Source: Desertimonas sp963732335
Lineage (GTDB): Bacteria > Actinomycetota > Acidimicrobiia > Acidimicrobiales > Ilumatobacteraceae
Length of the DNA stretch: 64,000 bases
NCBI GenBank assembly: GCA_963732335.1
Contig: CAVSZO010000032.1
Span: 62,001 to 126,000 of the forward strand
Direction: 5' to 3'
The position numbers and the translations under genes were made by a program. Positions within the stretch are counted from its first letter, which is position 1. The number at the start of each line of letters is the position of its first letter. Of the stretch, positions 31,297 through 41,744 are shown one piece after another. The notes below the pieces were generated by a model. That model was not told the DNA's origin. It did not search any database and saw only the letters and a program-made list of their open reading frames with translations.

Positions 31297-32036
31297 CGGC
31301 GCCGGCGGAGCGACACGGGGGTTGGTAGCGCCGGAGGGCGCTTCCAGTCGAGGGCGGTGACGAGCAGGTCGTAGATCGGCGCGCCGACCAGTTCGACGAT
31401 CTCGTCGCGAGCCGACACGTACACCGGTTCGCTCCCGCTGTAGGCCTCGGGCGCCTCGGTGCACCACCAGTGGAACTCGCGGCCACCTTCGCCCCAGTCG
31501 CGGCGCTTCCAGTCGCGGAAGCGGGACGTGACGTGGCCGTTCTCGTCGGTCGAGTGCTCGAGCCGTAGCGGCAACTGCCAGCACACGTTCGGCTTCCAGT
31601 CGAGGGGCCGTTCGCCGGCCTCGAGGGCGGCCACGTGCAGCGCACAACCGGCGCCCTGGGCCGAACCCGGACGGTTGAGGAAGATGCAGGCGTCGTCGAC
31701 GAGCCGAGTCATCGTCACCGGCTCACCGTTGTCCGTTGACTCGCCGGGGGCGAGGAAGCCGGCGGCGACGGCCTCGTCGTAGAACTGCATGTGCCGCGGT
31801 TCGAGGCGGACGAAGTGCTTGACCACGTTGGCGACGTCGTCCTCGTCGACGAAATGGGCGCCGTAGCTGCAGCAGCCCTGCTCCATGTCCGATGCATCGG
31901 CGTCGAGCACGCCCTTGCACCCGGCGCCGTAGATGCAGTGGTAGCTCGACCGGAGGAACGTCGCGTCGAACACCCACGTGCGCTCCTCGTCGGGGTCCTC
32001 GAACGACACCCACTCCCGCACTTCGAGCCCCTGCAC
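31254..32036 (-). CDS. Conserved cysteine-rich actinobacterial protein
   Basis: 260 residues, intact. Cysteines are clustered in YHCIYGAGCKGVLDADASD, EQGCCSYGAHFVDEDD and DDACIFLNRPGSAQGAGCAL, with further ones in NVCWQLPLRL and FHWWCTEAPEA. The spacing suggests a bound metal or iron-sulfur centre, as in YkgJ-type CxxxC proteins; this is inference. Closely similar proteins are widespread in actinobacteria and uncharacterised. Start GTG 32036 is preferred over the longer reading, whose extra residues are encoded by the palindrome at 32050. Confidence 0.72.
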   Translation of the reverse strand: MQGLEVREWVSFEDPDEERTWVFDATFLRSSYHCIYGAGCKGVLDADASDMEQGCCSYGAHFVDEDDVANVVKHFVRLEPRHMQFYDEAVAAGFLAPGESTDNGEPVTMTRLVDDACIFLNRPGSAQGAGCALHVAALEAGERPLDWKPNVCWQLPLRLEHSTDENGHVTSRFRDWKRRDWGEGGREFHWWCTEAPEAYSGSEPVYVSARDEIVELVGAPIYDLLVTALDWKRPPALPTPVSLRRRRHSSSSASSSNSTP

Positions 32037-32049
32037 ACCACGATCGTAC

Positions 32050-32099
32050 GACCGATGGGTGTTTAGGGGACGGAACGGTCCCCTAAACACCCATCGGTC
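32050..32099. repeat. Perfect palindrome with 22-base arms, downstream side of the DUF559 gene
   Basis: Arms 32050-32071 and 32078-32099 are exact reverse complements around the 6-base loop ggaacg. Core gaccgatgggtgttt. The palindrome encodes the last residues of the DUF559 protein (DGCLGDRSVP) and its TAA stop. It may terminate transcription, but the same outer sequence recurs upstream of the gene. Confidence 0.9.
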
Positions 32100-33040
32100 A
32101 GGAGGCGAACGGCGATGCCCCGATGGATCGTGCGGTTGACGACGTCGATGACGTCGTCGGCGAGGTCGCGGAGGTGTACCCAGGTGAAGTGCAGCACGCG
32201 GTATCCGTGAGCCGTCGGCTTCGTTGTCGCGCCACTTGTCCCGGTCGAAGTCGGTCGAACCGAGCGTGCCAGCGCCGGCCGTCGGCCTCGATGATCAACC
32301 GATGGTCCGGGCATCAGGACGTCGACGCGGCCCGGTACGCGACTGACGCCACGGCAACGCTGCCTGGCGGATCGATCATCGGTCTGCTGGGACGACGGTC
32401 GAGCACAGCGAAGAGCAGCGCTTCCAGCTCGCTCTCCGGTGGCGTCCAGCCGTCGTCGAGCCGTTCGAGCACGAGGGGCCGGATCCGCGGCAGTCCGGGG
32501 CGACGGCTGCCGGCGTAGAAGGTCAGCCGCTCGTTGAGGTCGGCGATGGCCACCGTCTTGGCGAGCAGGGCGTCGTCCATCGCCCGCTCGAGACGCCACG
32601 GCGAGACTCGCGTGTGGCAGGTCGAACAGCGTCTGGGCGATCGTCGTCACGCGGATGCCGTCGACGGTGGTGAGCTTGGCGCCGGCGTAGCGATGCAGCG
32701 TGGCAAATGGGTGAGTGCAGTACGAGTTGACAGGGACGACGAGCTCGACGCGCCCCGGCCGAAAGCCGGTCAGCTCGTGGAGTGCGGCGGCCGCAAGGCC
32801 GGCGACGGCCGCGTCGTCGACCGACAGCTCGGCGATCTTGCATTGGCGCTTCCAAGTGCCCTGCACTTGCTGGCGAGCACGTAGACGGCAGGCACCGGCC
32901 GAAGCCAGTGCTTCTCGCCCAATCGGCGTTTCACGAATCGTTCGCTCGCCCCGAGCTCGAAGGCCTGTTGTCTGCTGAAGGCGCCGAACTGCTGTCGCGG
33001 CGAGCGCCTCGATCCGCCGGTCGATTTCCGTGTACCTCAT
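32063..33040 (-). CDS. AbiEi-like helix-turn-helix plus DUF559 nuclease-like protein, frame broken
   Basis: After joining frames, the N-terminus MRYTEIDRRIEALAA, FSRQQAFELGASERFVKRRL and HWLRPVPAVYVLAS is a winged-helix of the AbiEi antitoxin type. A middle domain follows (AVAGLAAAALHELTGFRPGR, VPVNSYCTHPFATLHRYAGA). The C-terminal part HRLIIEADGRRWHARFD and GYRVLHFTWVHLRDLADDV resembles DUF559/Vsr-like PD-(D/E)XK nucleases, with the acidic residue in EADG. At least four single-base breaks. Such proteins occur as many solo paralogs in actinobacteria; no toxin partner is adjacent. Bracketed by related palindromes. Confidence 0.75.
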   Translation of the reverse strand: MRYTEIDRRIEALAATAVRRLQQTTGLRARGERTIRETPIGREALASAGACRLRARQQVQGTWKRQCKIAELSVDDAAVAGLAAAALHELTGFRPGRVELVVPVNSYCTHPFATLHRYAGAKLTTVDGIRVTTIAQTLFDLPHASLAVASRAGDGRRPARQDGGHRRPQRAADLLRRQPSPRTAADPAPRARTARRRLDATGERAGSAALRCARPSSQQTDDRSARQRCRGVSRVPGRVDVLMPGPSVDHRGRRPALARSVRPTSTGTSGATTKPTAHGYRVLHFTWVHLRDLADDVIDVVNRTIHRGIAVRLLTDGCLGDRSVP

Positions 33041-33100
33041 GCCACGCAGTCGGATCACAGGGGTGTCACAGTCGTCGGGCAGACAGGGCGACACGACAAC

Positions 33101-33153
33101 CGACCGATGGGTGTTTCAGTGGTCGGTTCGGTCCCCTAAACACCCATCGGTCG
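33101..33153. repeat. Imperfect palindrome upstream of the DUF559 gene, related to 32050-32099
   Basis: Arms 33101-33116 and 33138-33153 are exact reverse complements of 16 bases (core gaccgatgggtgttt). The right arm continues as gtcccctaaacaccc, identical to the right arm at 32078. The centre differs from the first palindrome. It lies between the divergent DUF559 and alaS genes. Confidence 0.85.
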
Positions 33154-33170
33154 TCGCGGCGGGGGGTCCG

Positions 33171-33176
33171 TACACT
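33171..33176 (+). promoter_or_regulatory. TACACT -10 box ahead of alaS
   Basis: TACACT is 7 bases before GTG 33184, the same box and spacing as at carA. Supports GTG 33184 as a leaderless start. Confidence 0.45.
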
Positions 33177-33183
33177 GGTACGG

Positions 33184-35849
33184 GTGGTGAAACCTCCGCG
33201 CAGTGCCGACGAAGTTCGTCAGTCGTTCATCGACTTCTTCGTCGCGCGCGACCACACCTTCGTGCCTTCGGCGAGCCTCGTGCCACAGGATCCGACGCTG
33301 CTGTTCAACGTCGCCGGGATGGTGCCGTTCAAGCCCTACTTCCTCGGCGACGAGAAGCCGCCGTACAAGCGCGCCGTCAGCTCGCAGAAATGCGTCCGTG
33401 CCGGAGGGAAGCACAACGACCTCGACGATGTCGGCCGCACCAAGCGCCATCTCGTGTTCTTCGAGATGCTCGGCAACTTCAGCTTCGGCGACTACTTCAA
33501 GGAGTTCATCATCCCGGCCAGCTGGGAGCTCGTGACAGAGGACTGGGGGATGGACGGTGACCGCCTGTGGATCACCGTGCACGAGTCCGACGACGTCGCC
33601 GAGCAGATCTGGCACGACGTCGTCGGCGTGCCGCTGGAGCGGATCCAGCGGATGGGCGACGCCGACAACTTCTGGCAGGCCGGCGAGACCGGGCCGTGCG
33701 GACCATGCAGCGAGATCCACCTCGATCGCGGGCCGGAGTTCGGACCCGACGGCGGTCCCGCCGTCGACGCCCAGGGCGACCGCTTCCTCGAGTTCTGGAA
33801 CCTCGTGTTCATGCAGTACGACCGCGACGACACGGGCGCGCTGACGCCGCTGCCCAACCCGTCGATCGACACCGGGGCCGGACTCGAGCGTGTCCTCACC
33901 GTGCTGCAGGGCGTCGACTCGCTGTGGGAGACCGACCTGATGCTTCCGCTCATCGACAAGGCGAGCGAGCTCACCGGCCGGCCGTACAAGGTCGGCGACT
34001 ACGACGATCGCGACAGCTTCGCCATCCGTGTCCTCGCCGAGCACGCCCGCTCGACGTCGATGCTCGTGGCCGACGGGGTGTTCCCGTCCAACGAGGGACG
34101 TGGCTACGTCCTGCGCCGGATCATCCGCCGGGCCGTGCGCTACGCCTACCTCCTCGGCACCGACAAGATCGTCCTCCCCGAGCTGGCCGAGGTCGCCGTC
34201 GACGTGATGGGCAACGCCTATCCCGACGTTGCCCGCCAGCGCGACTTCATCGTCGGCGTGCTCGGCAAGGAAGAGGAGAACTTCCGCCACACGCTGCGCA
34301 ACGGCCTGTCGATCCTCGAGCGTGAGCTCGGCGACGAGGCCGCTGAGGCTCCAGAACGAGAGGTCCTGTCAGGTTCGACGGCGTTCGCCCTCCACGACAC
34401 GTACGGGTTCCCGCTCGAGCTCACCCAGGAGATCGCCTCCGAGCGCGGCGTCACGGTCGACCTCGCCGGGTTCGAGACCGAGATGGCCGAACAGCGCCAA
34501 CGGGCCAAAGCGGCGCGAGGCGTCCACCGGGAGAACGCCAACGTCGACGCCTACCGACAGCATCGTCGAGCAGTACGGCGTCACGACATTCCTCGGCTAC
34601 GTCGCCGACAACGCCGTCGCCCGGGTCCTCGACGTGCTCGCCGTGCCTGGTGGCGATGGCGACGCCGAGCTCGTCGAGATCTTCCTCGACCAGACGCCGT
34701 TCTACGCCGAGAGCGGCGGCCAGGTCGGCGACACCGGCTCGATCTCCACCGAGACCGGCACGGCCGAGGTCGTCGACACGACGTTCGCCCTGCCCAACCT
34801 GCGCCGTCACACGGCCCACATCGTCGCCGGGACGATCACCCCAGGACAGGCCGCGCGCTGCGGCGATCGACGTCGAACGCCGCAACTCGATCCGCCGCAA
34901 CCACACGGCGACCCACCTCGTCCACCACGCCCTTCGCGAGGTGCTCGGCGAGCACGTCAAGCAGGCCGGATCGCTCGTCGCCCCCGACCGCCTGCGGTTC
35001 GACTTCTCGCACTATGCGCCGCTCAGTGCCGACGAGATCATCCGCATCGAGAACCTGGCCAACGGGGAGACGCTGGCGAATACGCCGGTGCGGGCCTTCG
35101 AGACATCCAAGGACGAGGCCGAGAGCCTCGGGGCGATCGCCTTCTTCGGCGAGAAGTACGGCGATGTCGTGCGTGTCCTCGAGGCGGGCAGTTCGATCGA
35201 GCTCTGCGGCGGCACGCACGTGAGCGCCACCGGCGACATCGGCACGATCAAGATCGTCAGCGAAGGGTCGATCGGCTCGAACCTGCGGCGGATCGAAGCC
35301 GTCACCGGTACCGGCGCGGTGGCGCTGTTGCAGCGCGACGAGCGGCTGCTCGGCGAGATCGCCAACCTCGTCGGCAGCCCCGGTGACGCGACGGGCGGGG
35401 TGCGGCGCAAGCTCGACGAGCTGCGCGCCCTCAACGACGAGAACAAGCAGCTGCGCGGCAGGCTCGCCCGCACCCAGGCGAACGAGCTCGCCGATGGCGC
35501 CGTCGACGGTGCGGTCGTCAGCCGTGTCGACGGTCTGTCGCCGAACGAGCTCCGCGAGCTGGCCATCGCCGTCCGCAACGCGCCCGACGTCGACATCGTC
35601 GTCCTCGCCGGCGAGACGCCGACCGGGGGCGTGTCGCTGGCCGCCGCGGTGACGCCTGGCTCGCCGTTCGAGGCGGCGGCCCTGATCCGCGACGCGGCGA
35701 AGGCCGTCGGCGGCGGTGGTGGCGGCAAGGGCGACATCGCCACGGCCGGAGGCAAGGACCCGGCTGGCATCGACGAGGCGCTGGAACTTGCCGGCGAGGC
35801 GGTGCTCCTCGCTCGTGGCGAGCAGGGCGCGCCGGCCACTGACAGCTAG
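33184..35849 (+). CDS. alaS: Alanyl-tRNA synthetase
   Basis: Charges tRNA-Ala. N-terminal catalytic core PPRSADEVRQSFIDFFVARD, RYSRQKC-type region AVSSQKCVRAGGKHNDLDDV and GAGLERVLTVLQG; editing domain with HTATHLVHHAL and the zinc ligand CGGTHVSATGDIG; C-terminal C-Ala domain with GGGGGGKGDIATAGGKDPAG. About 888 residues, normal length. One extra base near 34555 and one near 34860 break an otherwise perfect gene. Start GTG 33184 (leaderless pattern) or GTG 33187. Its TAG overlaps the next GTG. Confidence 0.95.
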
Positions 35850-36275
35850 TGCGCGTCCTCGCCCTCGATCTCGGCAGCCGGCGTATCGGCGTCGCCGTGA
35901 GTGACATCACCGGCACGGTGGCGTCTCCGCTCACCGTGCTGGAACGGTCGAAGTCGCGACGCCACGACTACCGAGCGAATCGCCGCCGTCGTGCGTGAGG
36001 AGGAGGTCGAGTTGGTCGTCATCGGCCTGCCGATCAGCTTGTCCGGCGACGAGGGACCCGCTGCCCGGGCTGCCCGGACCGAGGCGAAAGCCCTCGCTAC
36101 GCTGGTCGACGTGCCGATCGAGACGTTCGACGAGCGCCTCACGACGGTTACCGCCGAACGGGCGCTCGCCGAGGCTGGCGTGCGCGGCCCCGCCCGCCGT
36201 CAAGTGGTCGACAAGGTCGCCGCCGCGGTCATCCTCCAGGCGTTCCTCGACCGACGAGCCGGAGATTCGGCGTGA
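35849..36275 (+). CDS. ruvX: Putative pre-16S rRNA nuclease / Holliday junction resolvase-like (YqgF/RuvX)
   Basis: RNase H-like fold: VRVLALDLGSRRIGVAVSD supplies the first catalytic Asp, VVIGLPISLSGDEGP the middle block, and ETFDERLTTVTAERAL the Glu/Asp pair, ending VVDKVAAAVILQAFLDRR with the last Asp. About 141 residues. One extra base near 35957. alaS-ruvX-mltG is a widespread actinobacterial order. Confidence 0.9.
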
Positions 36276-37508
36276 ACACGCGCTACCGCGGTCGGCCGGA
36301 CATCGACGACATCGACGACGTCGACGTCCTCGAGACCTACGACTGGAACGAAGATCCCTGGGACGCATCGCTCGGCGTCGGCGAAGTCGAGCAGGTCCGC
36401 ACCCAGACGCGCGCGGCGAGGTGGGTCGGCTGCGGGCGCCCTGGCGCTCGCCAACTTGCTGATCATCGCCGGAGGCATCTACGGCTGGTGGTACATCCGC
36501 CAGGCCAACGCCCCAGGTGACGTGGGTGGTCCGGTCGAGTTCGTCATCGCCGAGGGCGAGGACCTGCAGGCGCTCAGCGAGCGACTCGAGGACGAGGGGA
36601 TCGTCGAGAACGCCGCCTTCTTCGAGCGGTACGTGGCCGACCACGGCGGGCTCGAGGTGACGCCCGGCTACTACCGGCTGCCGACCGGCGATCACGTCGG
36701 CAACGTGCTCGCCCGCTTGCGAACATCGCCCGAGGAGACCTTCATCGAGATCACCTTCCCGGAAGGGTTCACGCTGCAACAGATCGCCGCCCGCCTGGCC
36801 AACGAGCTCCCGCAATTGTCGGTCGAGGAGTTCATGGCGGCGGCCAACGATCCGACGATCCCGGCGGCGTTCAGGCCAGCCGGAGTCACGAGCATGGAGG
36901 GGCTGCTGTTCCCGGCGACCTACCGCGTGTTCAACGCCGACAGCGAGCGGCAGGTCATCACCCGGATGGCCGAGCAGATGGAACGGGTCGGTGCCCAGGA
37001 GGAGATCGCCGCCGGCCCGGTTGGCATCTCGCCCGAGTACACGCCGTACGAGATCCTCGTCATCGCCTCGATGATCGAGCGGGAGGCGAAGACCGACGAG
37101 GACCGTCCACTCGTCGCCAGAGTGATCTACAACCGGCTGGCCAACACCTACCCGCTGCAGATCGACGCCACCTTGCTGTACAACGCACCGCCCGAACTGG
37201 TCGACGCCGAGGACATCGACTTCGATGCCCTGCGGGCGATCGACACGCCGTGGAACACGTACATCCACACCGGGCCTGCCCGCAGACTCCGATCGCCAAC
37301 CCCGGGCGGGCGTCGATCGAGGCCGCCCTGCATCCCGGCACCGAACCCGAGTCCCGGGAACGCGCTGTGCACGGGTCTGCCGGCGAACCAGTGCATGTGG
37401 CTGTTCTACGTCGTCAAGGACGAGCAGGGCAATCACGCCTTCGCCGTCACGCAGGATCAGCACGACGCCAACGTCCAGCGCGCCCGCGACGCCGGGTTGC
37501 TCGATTGA
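36272..37508 (+). CDS. mltG: Endolytic transglycosylase MltG (YceG-like)
   Basis: Cleaves nascent peptidoglycan strands and releases them. A cytoplasmic acidic N-terminus of about 60 residues (DIDDIDDVDVLETYDWNE) precedes one membrane helix (ALANLLIIAGGIYGWWYI), a LysM-like region (VEFVIAEGEDLQALSERLED) and the YceG catalytic domain with SMIEREAKTDEDRPLVARVI, whose Glu is catalytic, and TPWNTYIHTG. Breaks near 36437, 37275 and 37350. Stop overlaps aroE. Confidence 0.9.
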
Positions 37509-38351
37509 CGCCCTGGCCGCGTTGCCGCCCTGATCGGGTCGCCGGTCGGGCACTCGCTGTCGCCGGTGATCCACCAAGCCGCCTTCGACGCCGCCGGGAT
37601 CGACTGGCGCTACGTCGCCTTCGACGTGCCCGCCGGCCGCGCCGACGACGCCCTGGCGGCGATGCGTGTGCTCGGCATCGCCGGGCTGTCCGTCACGACG
37701 CCGCACAAGGAGCAGGTCGCCGCGTGCGTGGACGGCCTGGCACCGGCCGCGGCGGCGCTGCACTCGGTCAACACCGTCGTCGTCGAGGACGATGGCCGGC
37801 TCGTCGGCCACAGCACCGACGGCCAGGGCTTCGTCGCCGCCCTCCACGCCGACGGCGTCGACGTCTGCGGGATGCACGTCGCCGTGCTCGGCGCCGGGGC
37901 GGCCGCCCGCAGCATCGTCGCCGCCCTCGACCACGCCGGCGCTGGCACCATCGTCGTGCTCAACCGGACACCGAGCAAGGTGCCCGACGTCGTCGCCCTC
38001 GCCCCGCTGACCGCTCGTGCGGCCGACGCCGATGTCGCCGCCGAGCTCGGCGGAGCCGAGCTGATCGTCAACGCCACGTCCGTCGGCTTCGCGTCCGACG
38101 AGTTCCCGCTCGATCCGGCAGTACTGCACCCCGAGCACCTCGTCGCCGACCTCGTCTACCACCCGCTCGACACGGCTCTGCTGCGCGCCGCCCGTGACGC
38201 CGGTGCCCGCACGTTCGACGGGCTCGGCATGCTCGTCCACCAGGCTGCCCTCCAGCAGCAGCTGTGGCTCGGCCACCTCCCCGACGTCACCGTGATGCGC
38301 GCCGCCGCCGAGGCCGAACTCAACCGCCGTGCCGTGTCGGCCGGGCGTTAG
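37505..38351 (+). CDS. aroE: Shikimate dehydrogenase
   Basis: NADPH-dependent reduction of 3-dehydroshikimate. After removal of one base near 37519 the N-terminus reads VAALIGSPVGHSLSPVIHQA; then GLSVTTPHKEQVAACVD with the catalytic lysine, VLGAGAAARSIVAAL for the nucleotide, and DGLGMLVHQAALQQQLWLG. About 281 residues. Start TTG 37505 by TTGA overlap with mltG. Confidence 0.93.
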
Positions 38352-38354
38352 CGT
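38349..38354 (+). promoter_or_regulatory. TAGCGT -10 box ahead of aroC
   Basis: TAGCGT includes the aroE stop and ends 7 bases before ATG 38362. Confidence 0.4.
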
Positions 38355-38361
38355 TCCGCCG

Positions 38362-39523
38362 ATGTTGAGGTTCCTGACGGCGGGGGAGTCCCACGGCCAG
38401 GGGCTCGTCGTCATCCTCGAAGGACTGCCCGCCGGGCTGGCCGTCACCGTCGAGGACATCCAAGGCGAGCTGGCCCGCCGCCGTCTCGGCTTCGGTCGCG
38501 GTCCCCGTCAGCGCTTCGAGGTCGACGAGCTGACCCTGATCGGGGGTGTCCGCCACGGGCGCACGCTCGGCTCACCCGTCGCCATCGAGATCGCCAACAC
38601 GGAGTGGACGCGCACCGACAAGTGGCACGCCGAGATGTCGCCGGCCCCGGGCACCACTGCCGCGCCGCTCACCCAGGTGCGGCCGGGGCACGCCGATCTC
38701 GCCGGGATGCAGAAGTACGGCTTCGACGACGCCCGCGACGTGCTCGAGCGGGCGAGCGCCCGCGAGACCGCCGCGCGTGTCGCCGCCGGGGCGGTCGCCA
38801 AGCTGCTGTTGCGCACGATCGGCATCGAGGTCATCTCCCACGTCATCCAGATGGGTGAGGCGCGCAGCACCGGTGGACGCCCGACGCCGGCCGACCTCGA
38901 CGTCGTCGACGACTCGCCGGTGCGCTGCTTCGATCCGGACGCGGCGCGAGGCGATGATCGCCGCGGTCAAGGCCGCCGCCAAGGACGGCGACTCGCTCGG
39001 CGGGGTGGTCGAGGTGCTCGCCTACGGAGTGCCGGTCGGGCTCGGCAGCCACGTGCACTGGGATCGCAAGCTCGACGGCCTGATCGCCCAGGCCGTGATG
39101 AGCATCCAAGCCGTCAAGGGCGTCGAGCTCGGCGACGGCTTCGACGTCGCCTCCCGGCGCGGCAGCGTCGCCCACGACGCCATCCGCTGGGACGAGGCCG
39201 AGGGCGCGTACCGGCGCGACACGACGCTCGCCGGTGGCGTCGAGGGCGGGATGTCGACGGGTGAGCTGCTCGTCGTGCGGGCGGCGATGAAGCCGCTGGC
39301 GACGTTGAACAAGCCGATTCTGGAGACGGTCGACACGGCGACGAAGGAGGCGACGGTCTCGTTCAAGGAGCGCACCGACGTCACCGCGGTGCCGGCGATG
39401 GGGGTCGTCGCCGAGACGATGGTCGCCCTCGTCCTCGCCGCCGAGGCGCTGCGCAAGTTCGGCGGGGACTCCGTCGCCGAGTTCGTCCGCAACGCCGAAG
39501 CGTTCCGGGCGACCTTGCCGTGA
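38362..39523 (+). CDS. aroC: Chorismate synthase
   Basis: Last step of chorismate formation, FMN-dependent. LRFLTAGESHGQGLVVILEG at the N-terminus, RVRPGHADLAG-type TQVRPGHADLAGMQKYG, RETAARVAAGAVAKLLL, and MKPLATLNKPILETV with RTDVTAVPAMGVVAETMVAL. About 386 residues. One extra base near 38950 (before EAMIAAVKAAAKDGDSLGG). Stop overlaps the aroB start. Confidence 0.95.
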
Positions 39524-40562
39524 AGTCGATGAATGACGTGCGCACGGTCAACGTGGCGCTGGGGGAGCGCAGCTACGACGTCCACGTCGGCGCCGGGGCG
39601 GTCACCTGCCTTCCCGACCTGCTCCCGCCACGGCGCGCAACGCGTCGCCGTCGTGACCCAGGCGACGATCCCGTTCGCCGATGCGGTCAGCGCCCTGCTC
39701 GGCGACCGCCACCTCGTGCGCATCGACATCGGCACCGGCGAGGAGAGCAAGTCGCTGGTGACCGTCGAGCATCTCGCTCGGGCGTTCGCCGACATCGGAC
39801 TGACCCGCGACGACGTCGTCGTCGCCGTTGGTGGCGGGCTGGTCACCGACGTGGCCGGGTTCGCCGCCGCCGTGTGGCATCGCGGTGTCGCCGTGGTGCA
39901 CGTGGCGACGTCACTGCTGGCGATGGTCGATGCCGCCATCGGCGGCAAGACCGGCGTCAACCTTCCCGAGGGCAAGAACCTCGTCGGGGCGTTCTGGCAA
40001 CCGATCGGGGTGATCTGCGACACCGACGCCCTCGCCACGCTGCCACCACGCGAGCGTCGCTCCGGCGACGGCGAGATGGCCAAGTACCACTTCCTCACGG
40101 GTGACGATCTCGAGGCGCTGTCGCTCGATCGAGCGGATCGCCCGGTGCGTCGAGATCAAGGCGGCCATCGTCGTCGTCCGACGAACGCGAGGGCGACCGG
40201 CGGGCCGTGCTCAACTACGGGCACACGCTCGCCCACGCCCTCGAGACGGCGACGGCGCACGCCGTCACGCACGGTGAGGCGGTCGGTATCGGGCTCGTCT
40301 ACGCCGCCGAGCTGGCTGCCGCGCTCGGACGCATCGATGCGGATCGCGTTGCCGCGCACCGTGCCGTCGTCGGCCAAACCTACGGACTGCCGACGACGAT
40401 CCCGGCCGGCGTCGGTGACGATGAGCTGCTCGAGCTGATGGGTCGCGACAAGAAGGCGCGGCGAGGGCCTGACGTTCGTGCTCGACGGACCGCATGGCGT
40501 CGAGGTCGTCGCGCGGCGTCGACCACGACGTCGCCCGCGCCGCCCTGGCAGCTGTGCGCTGA
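39520..40562 (+). CDS. aroB: 3-dehydroquinate synthase
   Basis: Converts DAHP to 3-dehydroquinate. TGEESKSLVTVEHLARAF, VVAVGGGLVTDVAGFAAAVW, TSLLAMVDAAIGGKTGVNLP, then LNYGHTLAHALETATAH with zinc-binding histidines and HGEAVGIGLVYAAELA. Breaks near 39630, 40140 and 40465; the end AALAAVR stops at 40562. Directly coupled to aroC, with no aroK between. Confidence 0.93.
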
Positions 40563-40572
40563 ACGGAGTCGG

Positions 40573-40578
40573 TACGGT
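40573..40578 (+). promoter_or_regulatory. TACGGT -10 box ahead of the M24 peptidase gene
   Basis: TACGGT ends 7 bases before ATG 40586. Confidence 0.35.
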
Positions 40579-40585
40579 TCCGACC

Positions 40586-41744
40586 ATGAGCGCGGAGACG
40601 CCGGCTCGACCGATGAGTATCGCGGAGTTCCCGCCGTCCGACTTCGTCGGTCGCGTCGCCGCCGTACGTGCTGTGCTCGACGGGCGCACGATGGTGCTGT
40701 CGCACGCCACCAACATCCGTTGGCTCACCGGGTTCGGTGGCTCGCTGGCCTGGGTCGTGATCGACGCAGCACGGTTGATCTTCGTCACCGACGGCCGCTA
40801 CCGCGACCGCGCCGCCGCCGACCTCGCCGCCAACGGGCTCGACCACGGCGGCCTCGGGACCGAGCTGGAAGTGCGCACGAAGCGGCCAGAGCTGACCGAC
40901 GCGATGGTCGACGCGGCGAGCGCCGGTGGAGGCACGGTGCTCGCCGAGGCCGATCACCTCAGCCATGCGGCGTGGAGCGCGCTGGCCGAGCGCCTGTCGC
41001 TCGAACCGGCCGGTGGCATCGTCGAGCAGCTCCGTCGCACGAAGGACGCCGGTGAGCTGGCCCGGATGACGCGGGCAGCGCAGATCGCCGACGACACGTT
41101 GGCGACTGTCGTACCGATGCTGGCCGAGCGGCCGACCGAGGCCGACGTCCGCGACGAGTTGGAGTACCGCATGCGCCGGGCCGGTGCCGACGGTCCGAGC
41201 TACGACACGATCGTGGCCAGCGGACCGGAGCTGGCGGCACGGCCGCATCACCAAACGTCCCGCCGCACGATCGTCGAGGGCGACACGGTGATCATCGACG
41301 TCGGAGCGCTGGTCGACGGCTACCACTCGGACATGACCAGGACGTATGTCGTCGGTGAGCCGGATTCGCGGCAACTGGAGATCTACGACCTCGTCCTCGA
41401 GGCCCAGTTGGCGGGGCTCGCCGCCGTACGGTCCGGGCGTTGCTGCCGCCGACGTCGACGAGGCCTGTCGCGGCGTGTTCCGCGACGCTGGCTATGGCGA
41501 CTGGTTCATCCACGGCACTGGCCATGGCGTCGGCCTGGACATCCACGAGGAGCCGTTCGCCGCCGCCACCTCGACGGCCGTGCTCGTCGAGGGCGACGTG
41601 GTGACCGTCGAGCCAGGCCTCTATCGTGACGGATTCGGCGGTGTCCGCATCGAGGACCTCGTCTCCGTCACCGCGACGGGTTGTGCAACGCTGACCACAC
41701 TTCCGAAGGACTCGCCGTGCCCGCGATCACCACCAACGACCTGA
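40586..41744 (+). CDS. M24 family Xaa-Pro aminopeptidase
   Basis: Creatinase-like N-terminal domain (LSHATNIRWLTGFGGSLAWV) followed by the pita-bread metallopeptidase: GPSYDTIVASGPELAARPHH, TVIIDVGALVDGYHSDMTRT with two metal-binding Asp, FIHGTGHGVGLDIHEEPF with His, VVTVEPGLYRDGFGGVRIED with Glu. About 385 residues. One extra base near 41440. Overlaps efp by 28 bases in the present frame; a small shift at the end may place the real stop earlier. The pepP/Q-efp order is typical. Confidence 0.9.

Noticed and set aside
32037..32090. Longer N-terminus (MFRGPFRPLNTHRS) for the cysteine-rich protein
   Set aside because: These residues come from translating the palindrome; homologous text begins at the GTG 32036.
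32782..33183. Upstream extension of the alaS frame by about 130 residues
   Set aside because: The extension overlaps the divergent DUF559 gene and the palindrome, and the first aligned residues of AlaS start at 33184 after a good -10 box.
35931..38459. Long open frame of 842 codons on the minus strand opposite ruvX-mltG-aroE
   Set aside because: It mirrors well-supported plus-strand genes, its translation is low-complexity and unlike any family, and long antisense frames are expected in GC-rich DNA.
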